Source: Phycisphaerales bacterium (lineage in GTDB: Bacteria > Planctomycetota > Phycisphaerae > UBA1845). From it: a stretch of DNA of 64,000 bases. The notes beneath the pieces were generated by a model. The model saw only the letters and a list, made by a program, of their open reading frames with translations, was not told the origin of the DNA and did not search any database. How positions within the stretch are numbered: position 1 is the first letter of the stretch; each line of letters opens with the position of its first letter. The stretch is taken from contig JADZBE010000014.1 of the NCBI GenBank assembly GCA_020852275.1, positions 1 to 64,000 of the forward strand, written 5' to 3'. This document shows positions 25,581 to 34,700 of the stretch, one piece after another. The translations under genes were made by a program, and so were the position numbers.

Positions 25581-27149
25581 CTATTGCCCCACCGGGATCA
25601 CCATCACGTGCCGCACGGGCCTGTCCAGCCGACCCAGGTCGTCCATCACGTCCACCGTGATCCGCAGCGCCGTCGGGAAGAACGGGTCCGGCCCGACGGT
25701 CAGCGCCGGGTCATCCCAGTCAGGCGTCGAGCACGTCCCGGACACGGTGCGCGGGAACCAGTACATCCCCATCGCCGACGGCGCGTCCGGACCGTACACC
25801 CCGACCGGGTCGAACCGGCACGGCGCCATCTGCGTGTCCGTGCTCACCAGCACGTCGTGCATCTCCATGAACGCCTGCCGCCGCTGCCGGTCCTTCTTCT
25901 CGTCGTAGTATTTCTCTTCGTCTTCAAGTGTCTTGAGAAGGTTGACGTCCTTTTCCATCTGCGTGTCGAACCAGACGACGTGGTCGCCCGTGCCCAGCAC
26001 GCCGTCCGGATAACCATAGGGAGCCATCAGCGACCGGTCGTCGAACGTCCACTCCACCTTGAACGAGCAGCAGTGCGACAGCAGGTATCCCGCAAGTCCG
26101 CCCTGCTCGGCGAGCGCCGCGGGGAGCGTCCCGTCCAGCGTGCTGCGCCCTTGCGACGGCTTGACCAGCCAGTCGAACAGGTGGTCCCACGTCTGTCGCG
26201 GGCCGTCGTACTGCGGACCGTCCAGACCGGAATCCGGATCCGTCAAAGGCCAGGGAATCGCGTCCCGGAGGACGACGCCGTCGTAGTCGAAATTGTACAG
26301 CACGTCCGCATAGCCGTTGAGCACGGCGTAGTGGTCCGGGTCGTCCGGCTCGTTCTCCATCGCGTCGATCGGATCGACCAGCCTAAGCCCCTGCCCTTCG
26401 TCATACTTGCGCCAGCGGATCGAGTAATCGTTGTCGATCGGGTCGCGGTAATTCTTGTCGTCCCGCGGCGGAGCGGCGCTGGGCATCAGCAGCAAAGCCC
26501 GGCGCGACATGTGCCAGTCGCGTGCGGGAACCTCGGTGGCGGTCGCGTCGTCGTCGGTGGCGCTGGGAAACGCGTCCTTGTCCGGGTTCCATTGCTCCTG
26601 CTTGTAGCCCCTCTTCTTCGAGGCGTCGGGCTTGTACTCGCACGCATTGACGTGCCCGTACACGACGAACTGCGAATTGGACGAGGCGCCCGGGTACGTG
26701 GCGCTTGTGCCCCAGCGCGAGGTGAAGAACGCCAGCATGTCCGCGCGCGGCGGAACGAGATTCCCCGCGGCATCCTCCCGCTCGGGATCGGGAAGGTGCG
26801 GGTAGCCGTCCAGCGGATCCTTCCCGCCCGTGCCCGCGTTGTCCGCGTCGCGCCCCTGCGGCGTCCAGTACGCCTTCACCGGTCGGCCCACGGCGACGAG
26901 AATCGAGTTTCGCGGAGAGACGTAGCGAAGGTCCTCGCGCAGCGACTGCTCCAGCGCCCGGACGCGCTGGTTCACCGTCGCCAGCGCCGTGGCCTGCCCG
27001 GTGGACTTCACCGTGATGGTGAACACCTGCCCCGCCAGGAGCATCATGAGCGCCAAGATCGCCACGGCGACGACCAGCTCCGAGAGGGTGAACCCCGGGC
27101 GCGTGCGACCCCGATGGGTAACGGCAGGATGGATACGTCGCCGTTTCAT
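25581..27149 (-). CDS. large pseudopilin with type IV prepilin N-terminus (GspJ-like)
   Basis: A 522-residue secretion-system or pilus minor subunit. The prepilin peptidase site is RPGFTLSELVVAVAILALMMLLAGQ (about 18-42): Gly before the methylated Phe, Glu at +5, then a hydrophobic helix. The remainder has no recognised domain and is rich in Asp, Pro and aromatic residues; its C-terminal LRITVDVMDDLGRLDRPVRHVMVIPVG resembles GspJ-type ends. GspJ is normally about 200 residues, so this protein is more than twice as long. Start 27149 has AAAGGCG upstream; the open frame to 27281 lacks support. The GspK-like giant follows 194 bp downstream, giving a two-gene pseudopilin operon. Confidence 0.78.
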   Translation of the reverse strand: MKRRRIHPAVTHRGRTRPGFTLSELVVAVAILALMMLLAGQVFTITVKSTGQATALATVNQRVRALEQSLREDLRYVSPRNSILVAVGRPVKAYWTPQGRDADNAGTGGKDPLDGYPHLPDPEREDAAGNLVPPRADMLAFFTSRWGTSATYPGASSNSQFVVYGHVNACEYKPDASKKRGYKQEQWNPDKDAFPSATDDDATATEVPARDWHMSRRALLLMPSAAPPRDDKNYRDPIDNDYSIRWRKYDEGQGLRLVDPIDAMENEPDDPDHYAVLNGYADVLYNFDYDGVVLRDAIPWPLTDPDSGLDGPQYDGPRQTWDHLFDWLVKPSQGRSTLDGTLPAALAEQGGLAGYLLSHCCSFKVEWTFDDRSLMAPYGYPDGVLGTGDHVVWFDTQMEKDVNLLKTLEDEEKYYDEKKDRQRRQAFMEMHDVLVSTDTQMAPCRFDPVGVYGPDAPSAMGMYWFPRTVSGTCSTPDWDDPALTVGPDPFFPTALRITVDVMDDLGRLDRPVRHVMVIPVGQ

Positions 27150-27354
27150 GTGCAATCGCCTTTTATTAAGCGAAAGTGTATTCTTGACCCGGTTTTCCCC
27201 GATTCCCCATGCCGCTGCACGGCCCGCCGGCTGGGAAGCCGGGTGTATTATTGTCAGACACAAGTGTCGGTCCAGCCCCAAGTTCCGCTATTTCGCCGGA
27301 TTTGAGGGTCGGATGGGGCCCGGTGGCGAATCCTCGCCAGCGGGAGCCGCTGCC

Positions 27355-27427
27355 CGTCATTCCCGCGCCGGCGGGAATCCAACGTTCTGGCGATGCGCCC
27401 TGGACCCCCGGCTGCGCGGGGGTGACG
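27355..27427. repeat. palindromic CGTCATTCCCGC-type dispersed repeat
   Basis: The left end CGTCATTCCCGCGCCGGCGG and the right end GGCTGCGCGGGGGTGACG are imperfect inverted repeats, each with its own internal hairpin (CCCGCGCCGGCGGG and CCCCGGCTGCGCGGGG). This matches a class of short palindromic elements starting CGTCATTCCCGC seen in many bacterial genomes. Only one copy is seen in this window. It lies between the pseudopilin operon and the 29-bp array. Confidence 0.65.
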
Positions 27428-27460
27428 ATTTCCATGCCTGAGTTCGGGTCCCGAGGCACA

Positions 27461-27642
27461 CTGCTCACAGAGCAGTGGCACACTGCTCGCCGAGCGGGGG
27501 CGCGACTGACATTGCTCGCAGAGCGGCGTGACGTCTGACACTGCTCACAGAGCAGTGGCACACCGGAGACTGCTCGCAGAGCGGGGGCATGCAGGACACT
27601 GCTCACAGAGCAGTGGCACGTGTGGCGCTGCTCGCCGAGCAG
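27461..27642. repeat. 29-bp periodic array of small hairpins
   Basis: Seven copies of a 15-base core, CTGCTCACAGAGCAG or the variants CTGCTCGCMGAGCRG, start at 27461, 27483, 27512, 27541, 27570, 27599 and 27628. From the second copy on the spacing is exactly 29 bp. The core is a palindrome (CTGCTC/GAGCAG with a 3-base loop). The 14 bases between cores vary but usually begin TGGCAC or GGGGC. The array ends 66 bp before the ddl-like start. Core and spacer are too short for CRISPR, and no cas genes are present. Confidence 0.8.
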
Positions 27643-27708
27643 TGGGAGGCCGAATAGGATCGGCCTGCGTTCGGAGACGTTGACGCCTTCACGGAGCGAC
27701 ACGCGGTC

Positions 27709-28695
27709 ATGAGCAAGCGCCTGACGGTTGGACTGACGTACGATTTGCGCGACGACTACTTGGCGATGGGCTACTCGCAGGAGGAGACGGCCGAGTTCGA
27801 TCGGCCTGATACGATCAACGCCCTCGACGGCGCGCTGCGTGAGCTGGGTTACAAAACCACCCGCATCGGGCACATACGCGAACTGGCGCGGCGGCTGGTG
27901 ACCGGGGAACGGTGGGACATCGTCTTCAACGTGGCCGAGGGGCTGCGCGGCGTGGCGCGTGAGGCGCAGGTCCCCGCGCTGCTCGATGCTTACGACATCC
28001 CTTACACGTTCTCCGATCCGCTGGTGCTGGCGCTGACGCTGGACAAGGCGCTGACCAAGCGCGTGCTTCGCGACCTCGGCGTGCCGACCAGCGACTTCGC
28101 CGTCGTGACGTGCGAGGAGGACGTGAACCGGGTGCATCTGCCGTATCCGCTGTTCGCCAAGCCGATCGCCGAGGGCACGGCCAAGGGCATCGACGTGCGA
28201 TCAAAGATCGACGGGCGAGATCAGCTTCGCGCCAAGTGCGGCGACCTGCTGCGGACGTTCAAGCAGCCCGTGCTCGTCGAGCCGTTCCTCTCCGGACGCG
28301 AGTTCACCGTCGGCCTCACGGGCACGGGCGCGGAAGCCGTCGCGGTCGGGACGCTCGAGGTCGTGCTCAAGGAAGGCGCGGAGCCGTTCGGGCACACGTA
28401 TCACAACAAGGAGCACTGCGAGACGGTCATCGGCTACCCGCTGGCGGACGCCGTGTCCGCGCGAGAGGCGGAGCGCATCGCCCTCGAGGCCTGGCGCGGG
28501 CTGAACTGCCGCGACGGCGGGCGGGTTGATCTGCGGTGCACCGCCGAGGGGCGCATGAACGTGCTCGAACTCAACCCGCTGGCGGGGTTGCACCCGTCGC
28601 ACTCGGACCTGCCCATCCTCTGCACGGCCGTGGGACTGCCGTACATCGACCTGATCCGCAGGATCATGGATTCGGCGCTACGCCGGCTTTATTAA
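27709..28695 (+). CDS. D-alanine-D-alanine ligase-like ATP-grasp enzyme
   Basis: A 328-residue cytoplasmic ATP-grasp ligase resembling Ddl, which joins two D-Ala for peptidoglycan precursors. The N-domain has FNVAEGLRGVAREAQVPALLDAYDIPYTFSDPL, close to the Ddl E-G-x-x-GE...ALLE...IPYTGS motif. ATP-grasp features include the lysines in LFAKPIAEGTAKGID and the metal-binding LRCTAEGRMNVLELNPLAGLHPSHSDLP near the C-terminus. In textbook Ddl the last motif is N-x-x-PGMT-x-HS; the altered LNPLAGLHPSHS leaves room for a related dipeptide ligase. The start is ATG 27709 with GGAG about 12 bases upstream. It follows the 29-bp hairpin array; the next gene is 29 bp downstream. Confidence 0.78.
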   Translation: MSKRLTVGLTYDLRDDYLAMGYSQEETAEFDRPDTINALDGALRELGYKTTRIGHIRELARRLVTGERWDIVFNVAEGLRGVAREAQVPALLDAYDIPYTFSDPLVLALTLDKALTKRVLRDLGVPTSDFAVVTCEEDVNRVHLPYPLFAKPIAEGTAKGIDVRSKIDGRDQLRAKCGDLLRTFKQPVLVEPFLSGREFTVGLTGTGAEAVAVGTLEVVLKEGAEPFGHTYHNKEHCETVIGYPLADAVSAREAERIALEAWRGLNCRDGGRVDLRCTAEGRMNVLELNPLAGLHPSHSDLPILCTAVGLPYIDLIRRIMDSALRRLY

Positions 28696-28724
28696 ACGGC
28701 GCCTACGGTCGATAATGCGCAGGC

Positions 28725-29381
28725 ATGACTCGAACCCGTCGATCAACCTTGCGCGGCCGCTGCGGGCGAAGGATTTTCGCGCTCGCGGCTGTCGTGAACT
28801 TGTCGGTGTGCGCCATGATGGGGCTTTGGTCATGCCTGGTGGCCGGCGGATGCGCGGCGGGCGGATGGCTCAACGGATCGGCCTCGCTGGGCGGGGACAC
28901 GGTCGGCGAGCGCGGAACGGTCCGCGTGCTGTTCATCAACAACACGCCGCACCGCGCGATCTTCACCGCCGGCGTGTACGACCCGTCGGACCAGGACACG
29001 AATCCCGAGTTCGTGCAGTTCAGCGCCAACACGTCAGGATCGGTGCTCGAAGGGAATGCAAGCAGCGCGATCATCGAGCTGCCCTGCGCCCGCGCGATCA
29101 GCGTCGGCACGCGGGGGCTGCTCGATCTGGTGGAAGCGAACAACGACGCCGCTGATCTCGAGGCGGCGGCGCTGATCGAAGGCGTCGGATTCTCCTCGGC
29201 GGCGCTCGGCGAAGACGGGGACGACGAAGCGGACCAAGGTTTGGCTTCGGCAAAGGCGTTCTTCATCGGGTCGGACTTTCCGTGCGACGCGCTGCTCATC
29301 GTGCGGTTCGAATTCAACGACCTCGGCCCGGAGCCGTTCCTCATCGACTTCTCGTACATCCCTTCAGAAAACACGCGGTAG
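28725..29381 (+). CDS. small secreted protein of unknown function
   Basis: A 218-residue protein with an Arg-rich N-terminus, a hydrophobic segment (IFALAAVVNLSVCAMMGLWS, about 17-36) and a Cys at a plausible lipobox (VAGGC, about 39-43). It is probably an exported or lipid-anchored protein. The mature part contains VRVLFINNTPHRAIFTAGVYD and AFFIGSDFPCDALLIVRFEFND, suggesting a beta-rich fold. I do not recognise the family. It lies 29 bp after the ddl-like gene on the same strand, so co-transcription is likely. There is no clear Shine-Dalgarno; an internal ATG could be the real start. Confidence 0.6.
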   Translation: MTRTRRSTLRGRCGRRIFALAAVVNLSVCAMMGLWSCLVAGGCAAGGWLNGSASLGGDTVGERGTVRVLFINNTPHRAIFTAGVYDPSDQDTNPEFVQFSANTSGSVLEGNASSAIIELPCARAISVGTRGLLDLVEANNDAADLEAAALIEGVGFSSAALGEDGDDEADQGLASAKAFFIGSDFPCDALLIVRFEFNDLGPEPFLIDFSYIPSENTR

Positions 29382-29706
29382 CGCCACAGGCCGGAATTCC
29401 GCAGCGTACGCGTTGGGATCGCGAAACTCTGCTTCGCACCCTGCCGACCCCCAGGAACGTCTCCAATCGCCTCGCCAAGTACCTCCCGTACTGGGCTTAG
29501 CCATGTGACGGGTATGTGACTGGCTCCATGGCCTTACCTCCGGTCTCCACCTCTACGACCGATAATTCCTTTCCCCTTCCCTTTTCCTTGCCTTTTCCTT
29601 GTTTTTTCCTTGCGGCCTCGCCCCTACCCCTCATGTGACTCGCTCCCATGCACCCTCGCGGAACGACGGGCTTGCCATCAGCGGCGGGCTACCCAAGCTC
29701 GATGGG
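29382..29706. other. non-coding stretch, pyrimidine-rich
   Basis: No gene is supported in these 325 bases between two convergent genes. Around 29568-29613 the plus strand is a long pyrimidine tract with CCTTTTCCTTG-like repeats, capable of slippage or triplex formation. No hairpin-plus-T-tract terminator is evident. Confidence 0.5.
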
Positions 29707-30609
29707 CTATCCGGCAATCTCACCGTCGTTCAGCCGTACCTCCGGGTCGATCAAGATGCACGCCTCCCGGGTTGAAACGCCGCACGTCACGGGGAGGGTT
29801 CCGAAATACTCGCCGTCCGTCTCGACCGGGGCGGCATCCGCCGACGTGATGCGGATCGTCCGGCCGGAGGCGTACACAATGCCCTCTCGGTCGAGGTGGC
29901 GGCGCCAGAGGATGTCGGCCGCGTGTTGGAGCAGCTTGGTGCGCGATCGACACGGGAACGCGCACACGTCGAGCCGCCCGTCGCAGAACGACGCCCGTCC
30001 GAGGATGCGCATCCCCATCGAGTATCGCGGCAGGTTGCCGACGAACGCGAAGCCCGGCGCCTCGAACACCGCCCGCCCGTCCACCTCAACGAGAAGCTGC
30101 GGAAAGCGGTGATGCACGAACGCATCCCACAACGGTCCAGCATAACTGACGTGGCTGATGTGTCCCTGGCGGCGCTCCACAAGACGCCGCACGACCTCCG
30201 CGTCGAACCCCACGCCCGCGACGATCAGAAACCGCCGCCCGTTGGCCAGTCCCACGTCGAGGTCCGTCGCCGTGCCGCGCAGCAGCGTGCGCACCACGCC
30301 GTCCGGATCCGACGCGCAGCGGAACTCCTTGGCGAGGATGTTCTCCGTCCCTGTCGCCAGCACCGCCAGCGGCGTCCGCCGCCCGGCCAGCCCGTTGATC
30401 ACGTCGCAGAGCGTTCCATCGCCGCCGGCCACAAGGATCGCGTCCGCGTCCACCGCGCCCGCCGCCAGCTCGGCCGCGTGCCCGGCGCGCTGCGTCTTCA
30501 CCCAGTGAAAAGCGACGCCGCGCGCTTCCAGCCGCAGGCGAACCTCCTCCAGCCGCTCATCCGCGTGACGGCGACCGGAGACCGGGTTGGAGATGCAGAC
30601 GATGTTCAT
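29707..30609 (-). CDS. diacylglycerol kinase/NAD kinase-like lipid kinase
   Basis: A 300-residue protein of the DAGK catalytic family (YegS/DgkB-like), which phosphorylates diacylglycerol, sphingosine-like or other lipid alcohols using ATP. Motifs are the N-terminal NIVCISNPVSGRR phosphate loop, ILVAGGDGTLCDVINGLAG with the defining GGDGT, LAVLATGTENILAKEF in place of the common PLGTGNDFAR, and GVGFDAEVV. The C-terminal half is the beta-sandwich with ETDGEYFG. ATG 30609 has GGGAG at good spacing; the frame extends to 30651 without support. It appears to stand alone on the minus strand downstream of the zinc-ribbon gene. Confidence 0.83.
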   Translation of the reverse strand: MNIVCISNPVSGRRHADERLEEVRLRLEARGVAFHWVKTQRAGHAAELAAGAVDADAILVAGGDGTLCDVINGLAGRRTPLAVLATGTENILAKEFRCASDPDGVVRTLLRGTATDLDVGLANGRRFLIVAGVGFDAEVVRRLVERRQGHISHVSYAGPLWDAFVHHRFPQLLVEVDGRAVFEAPGFAFVGNLPRYSMGMRILGRASFCDGRLDVCAFPCRSRTKLLQHAADILWRRHLDREGIVYASGRTIRITSADAAPVETDGEYFGTLPVTCGVSTREACILIDPEVRLNDGEIAG

Positions 30610-30702
30610 AACTCCCGATGGCGGCCCCATGCCTGAATAAGGGGTCGGCATCCTCGCGGCAGGCCCGCTGGTTTGGCAAGCACCCCACCCGCATTTCGGC
30701 CC

Positions 30703-31692
30703 TTATCGCAGGAGGAACGGCACGATAGACGCAAACATGGCCGCCAGGATGGCGATGAGCTGCGCGGAAATGGCCACGCCGAGCGCGTGACGCATCCCGA
30801 TGTAATGAGCCAGCCCCTGGCGGATGGACCACGTCGTGCTGAGCATGTACCACCACAGGCAGAGGGTCATGAACAGGACGGCAGCATTCTGCGTCCACGC
30901 CGGGTAGATCCAGCCGGATTCAATGTTGACGCAGCACGAGAAGCTCATGGCCGTGACAAGCAGCCACGGCGTGCAACCGTAGGCCCAGATCCGCACAAGG
31001 TGGTGGAGCTTCAGCCCCAATCTGCGCATGGACTGCGTGAACAAGAGGAGGGACAGGCCCAAAGCGCACATCCAAGTGACCAGCGGCAGGACAAGCTCCC
31101 CTTCCCCGTAGGCGCCGATTCTCATGCCGGTCAGCGTGTTGAAGACCGTGTCCAAAAGCGGCGCGGTCGGCGAGAACACCCACCACTCGTAGATTGCATC
31201 CACGAGCTGACTGATCAGGAAGCCGGAGATCCACGCGAGCCAGACGCCGACCAGGTTCAGCAGAACATACCCGAGCAGCGGCATCACCCGCGGCGCATGG
31301 TGCAGTCGAACCGTCCGCCACAGCCTTCTCGGGCGCAGCGTCATCCGCCACGTGCGGTACGACGATCTCACGAACCGGCTCTTCCACCAGTATTCAAGCA
31401 GCGGCAGCTTGCGCCGTTGCCGCTCCAGCAGGGCCTCCTCCCAGGTAAACGGCGAACTGCACTCCGGGCAGCGGTCCACCGTCAGGCCGAACAGCCGGTA
31501 TCCGCACGTCGAGCTTATCAACTCGTCAACGGGGACAAGGTCCGCCCAGTCGAACGTCAGCGCGCATTTCGGGCACGTCACGTCCGATTGCCCGTGAAGG
31601 TCCGTGCCGCAGCGCGGGCAGCCGACGGGGAACCGGACGAGGCTCCAGTCCGGAGGCGGCGCGTGCGTCGCTGCTGCTGAATCCGTGCTCAT
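30703..31692 (-). CDS. zinc-ribbon multi-pass membrane protein of unknown function
   Basis: A 329-residue protein. The first 80 residues hold paired cysteines CPRC (25-28), CPKC (40-43), C63 and CPEC (74-77), which should bind zinc in two ribbons. From about residue 125 on there are five or so hydrophobic segments (e.g. PLLGYVLLNLVGVWLAWISGF, LVLPLVTWMCALGLSLLLF), giving a membrane domain like Yip1/DUF-type proteins. No enzymatic motif is visible. The start codon overlaps the stop of a 10-codon leader frame, which in turn overlaps the mfd stop, so it seems translationally coupled to mfd. Confidence 0.65.
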   Translation of the reverse strand: MSTDSAAATHAPPPDWSLVRFPVGCPRCGTDLHGQSDVTCPKCALTFDWADLVPVDELISSTCGYRLFGLTVDRCPECSSPFTWEEALLERQRRKLPLLEYWWKSRFVRSSYRTWRMTLRPRRLWRTVRLHHAPRVMPLLGYVLLNLVGVWLAWISGFLISQLVDAIYEWWVFSPTAPLLDTVFNTLTGMRIGAYGEGELVLPLVTWMCALGLSLLLFTQSMRRLGLKLHHLVRIWAYGCTPWLLVTAMSFSCCVNIESGWIYPAWTQNAAVLFMTLCLWWYMLSTTWSIRQGLAHYIGMRHALGVAISAQLIAILAAMFASIVPFLLR

Positions 31693-31721
31693 GAATGCCG
31701 TTCCGTTGAATCGGTGCTCAT
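31689..31721 (-). CDS. 10-codon leader ORF linking mfd to the zinc-ribbon gene
   Basis: The frame MSTDSTERHS begins in an ATGA overlap with the mfd stop (31718-31721) and ends in an ATGA overlap with the start of the next gene (31689-31692). Its first five residues, MSTDS, are the same as the first five of the zinc-ribbon protein: the 15 bases around both start codons are a near-perfect duplication. It may be a remnant of a start-site duplication or a re-initiation bridge. No independent function is implied. Confidence 0.4.
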   Translation of the reverse strand: MSTDSTERHS

Positions 31722-34700
31722 GGGCGCACCAGCTCTCCCGACGCGCGGGTCGCGGCTTTCACCATCATCCTGCGCAGCACGGCCGTCAGTGTCCCCGGCT
31801 CCATGTACTTCGGCGGCAGGCGCAGGTGGACAGTCTGTGCGTCGGGCATGCGCACCGTGCCCGGCGCGCCCTCGAACACGGCCTGCGCCGCGGACATTTT
31901 TCCGATCGTGAACACCACGTCCGGTCGGCGCAGGATGATCGAGCGGATGCCGAAGGCGGCGGCGCGGACGCGGAGTTCGACGAGTTCCATGAGCTGCGTG
32001 ACCTCCTTGGGCGGCGAGCCGAAGGCGTCCGCCAGGTCGCGCTCGAGCTGCTGAAGGTCCGGCAGCGTCGGGCAGGACGCGATGCGCCGATACGCCTCGA
32101 TCCGCGCCCGCTCGGAGCCGATGTACGACTCGGGAATGTGCGCCACCACCTCCAGCTCCAGGTGCACCGGCGGCGGCAGGGGATCCGGCTCGTTCTTCAT
32201 CCGGCGCACCGTCTGCTCCAGCATCTTGCAGTACAAGTCGTACCCGACGGCGGCGATGTGTCCGCTCTGCTCGGCGCCGAGGAGGTTGCCCGCGCCACGG
32301 ATTTCCAGGTCGCGCATGGCGATGCGAAAGCCCGCGCCGAGGTCGCTGAACTCCTCGATCGCCTTCAGCCGCTTGACCGCCTTGGGCCTTGCCGGCTTGT
32401 CCTGCGGCAGCAGCAGATAGCAGTACCCGCGATGCTTCGACCGCCCCACGCGCCCGCGAAGCTGGTGCAGGTCCGCCAGCCCGAACCGGTCCGCGTGGTT
32501 GATGAAGATCGTGTTTGCCGAAGGAATGTCGATGCCGCTCTCGATGATCGTCGTGCACACCAGCACGTCGGCCTCGCGGTGCGCGAAGCGGAACATCACG
32601 TCCTCCAGCTCGTGCTCGTGCATCTGCCCATGCCCGTAAAGCACGCGCGCGTCGGGCACGATGGCGCGCACATGATCGGCCATGGCGTGGATCGAGCGGA
32701 CGTAGTTGTGCACGAAAAAGACCTGTCCTTCGCGGTTCAGCTCGCGCAGCACCGCCTCGCGCACGAGGCCGTCGGAGAACGGCACCACCTGCGTGGCGAT
32801 GCTGCGGCGGTCCATCGGCGGCGTCTGAAGCGTGCTGATGTCGCGCAGCCCGGTCATGGCCATGTGCAGCGTGCGCGGGATGGGCGTGGCGGACAGCGTG
32901 ACCACGTCCACCGTCTCGCGAAGCTGCTTGAGGCGCTCCTTGTGCTCGACGCCGAAGCGCTGCTCCTCGTCGATGACCACCATGCCCAGGTCGGCAAAGC
33001 CCACGTCCTTGCTGAGCAGGCGATGCGTGCCGATGACCACGTCCACGTGCCCTTTGCGCGCCGCCTCGATGAGCTTCTTCTGCTCGCCGCCGGTGCGGAA
33101 GCGCGAGAGGCACCCGACCACGAACGGATAGTCGGCGAAGCGCTCGCGGAACGTCTCGTAGTGCTGTTCGGCAAGGATCGTCGTGGGAACCAGAACCGCG
33201 ACCTGCCGCCCGTGCTCGACGACCTTGAACGCGGCGCGCATCGCCAGCTCGGTCTTTCCATAACCCACGTCGCCGCAGACGAGGCGGTCCATCGGTCGCG
33301 GGCGGCAGAGGTCATCCTTCAGCTCACGCGCGACGACGATCTGGTCCTCCGTTTCCTCGTAGGGGAAGGCGTTCTCGAACTCGCGCTGCCAAGGCGTGTC
33401 CGCGGGATAGGCCGTGCCTTCCGCCGCGGTGCGCATCGCCTGAAGGCGGAGCAGCGAATCGGCCATGTCCTCGACGGCGGCGGCGACGCGCTCCTTGGTC
33501 TTCTTCCAGCGCTTGCCGCCCAGCGTCGAGAGAACGGGCTTGTGTCCGCCGGCGCCGATATATTTCTGAACCAAGTCCACCTGCGACGTGGGAACGAAGA
33601 GCTTGGCCCCCTCGGCGAACTCGAGCACGAGAAACTCTTCGAGCTTGGCCGACTCGCCCTTGCGCATCGTTTCCATGCCGGTGAACAGCGCGATCCCGTG
33701 CGTGGCGTGCACGACGTATTCGCCGGACTTCAGCTCGACCCAGGATTCGATCGCCCGGCCCGTGTGGACGCGGCGCAGGCGGCGGCGGTGCTGGTAACGG
33801 TGGAAGATTTCGTGGTGCGGCAGGACCATCGTCTGCGCGCGCGTCCATTCGAAGCCGCGGTGCATCCGGCCCAGGTGCAACTCGATCGCGCAGGCACGCT
33901 CGCTCGCACTGGACGACTTGCTCGCAGCTCCCGCCTCGCCCGAACCCGACGACTCGCCCCTGTGCCCGGCGAGCAGCTCGCGCAGGCGATCCCGCTCGCC
34001 GTCGTTTTCACAGATCACGTGGATGCGCCGCGTCTGCGCGAGCCGCAGCAGCTCGGCCACGGCGTCCTCCGACTTGCCCTCAAACCGCGTCACGGACCGC
34101 ACGCCGAAATCGACCGTCGTCTCGCCGCGCACGGCCGCGCTGCCGAAACGCGAAAGATGCACCTGCCGCAGGCGCTGCGTGGCCGCGAACACGTCTTCGA
34201 CCGGAAACACGCCGGGCACGGCGCGGCCTTCTTCAAGCCGTCGCAGGTAGGTTTGCGCCAGTTCCCCGATCTCCGACGGGTTATCGAGTACGACGACGGC
34301 ATCATCCGGAAGATATGAGATCAGGTCGGCAACCCCGAGATCAGGCGCTGCGGCGGCCTTCATGGCCGTGAGCGTGAGCATCCTCAGCGCTTCGCCGGAG
34401 CGTTGCGTGCCGACGTCGAACCGGCGGATGGCTTCGACGCGGTCGCCGAGAAACTGCACGCGCATCGGTTGCGGCTCGCCCGGCGGGAAGACGTCGAAAA
34501 TGTCGCCGCGCTGTGCCGCATCCCCGGGCGACTCGACCAACTCCAGCCGCTCGTAGCCGTGCTCGACACACCACGCGAGGAGGTCGAGCGGATCGGCCTC
34601 GTCGCCGACGGTCAGCACGCGCGCCGACGCGCGCAGGGCGCTGCGCGGGGGCGTCGGCTGCATCAGCGCCTGGATCGGCGCGACGATCAGCGACAGCCTT

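Noticed and set aside
27461-27642. Possible CRISPR array
   Set aside because: The conserved core is only 15 bp and the variable part 14 bp, the core is itself the palindrome, copies vary, and no cas genes are in the window.
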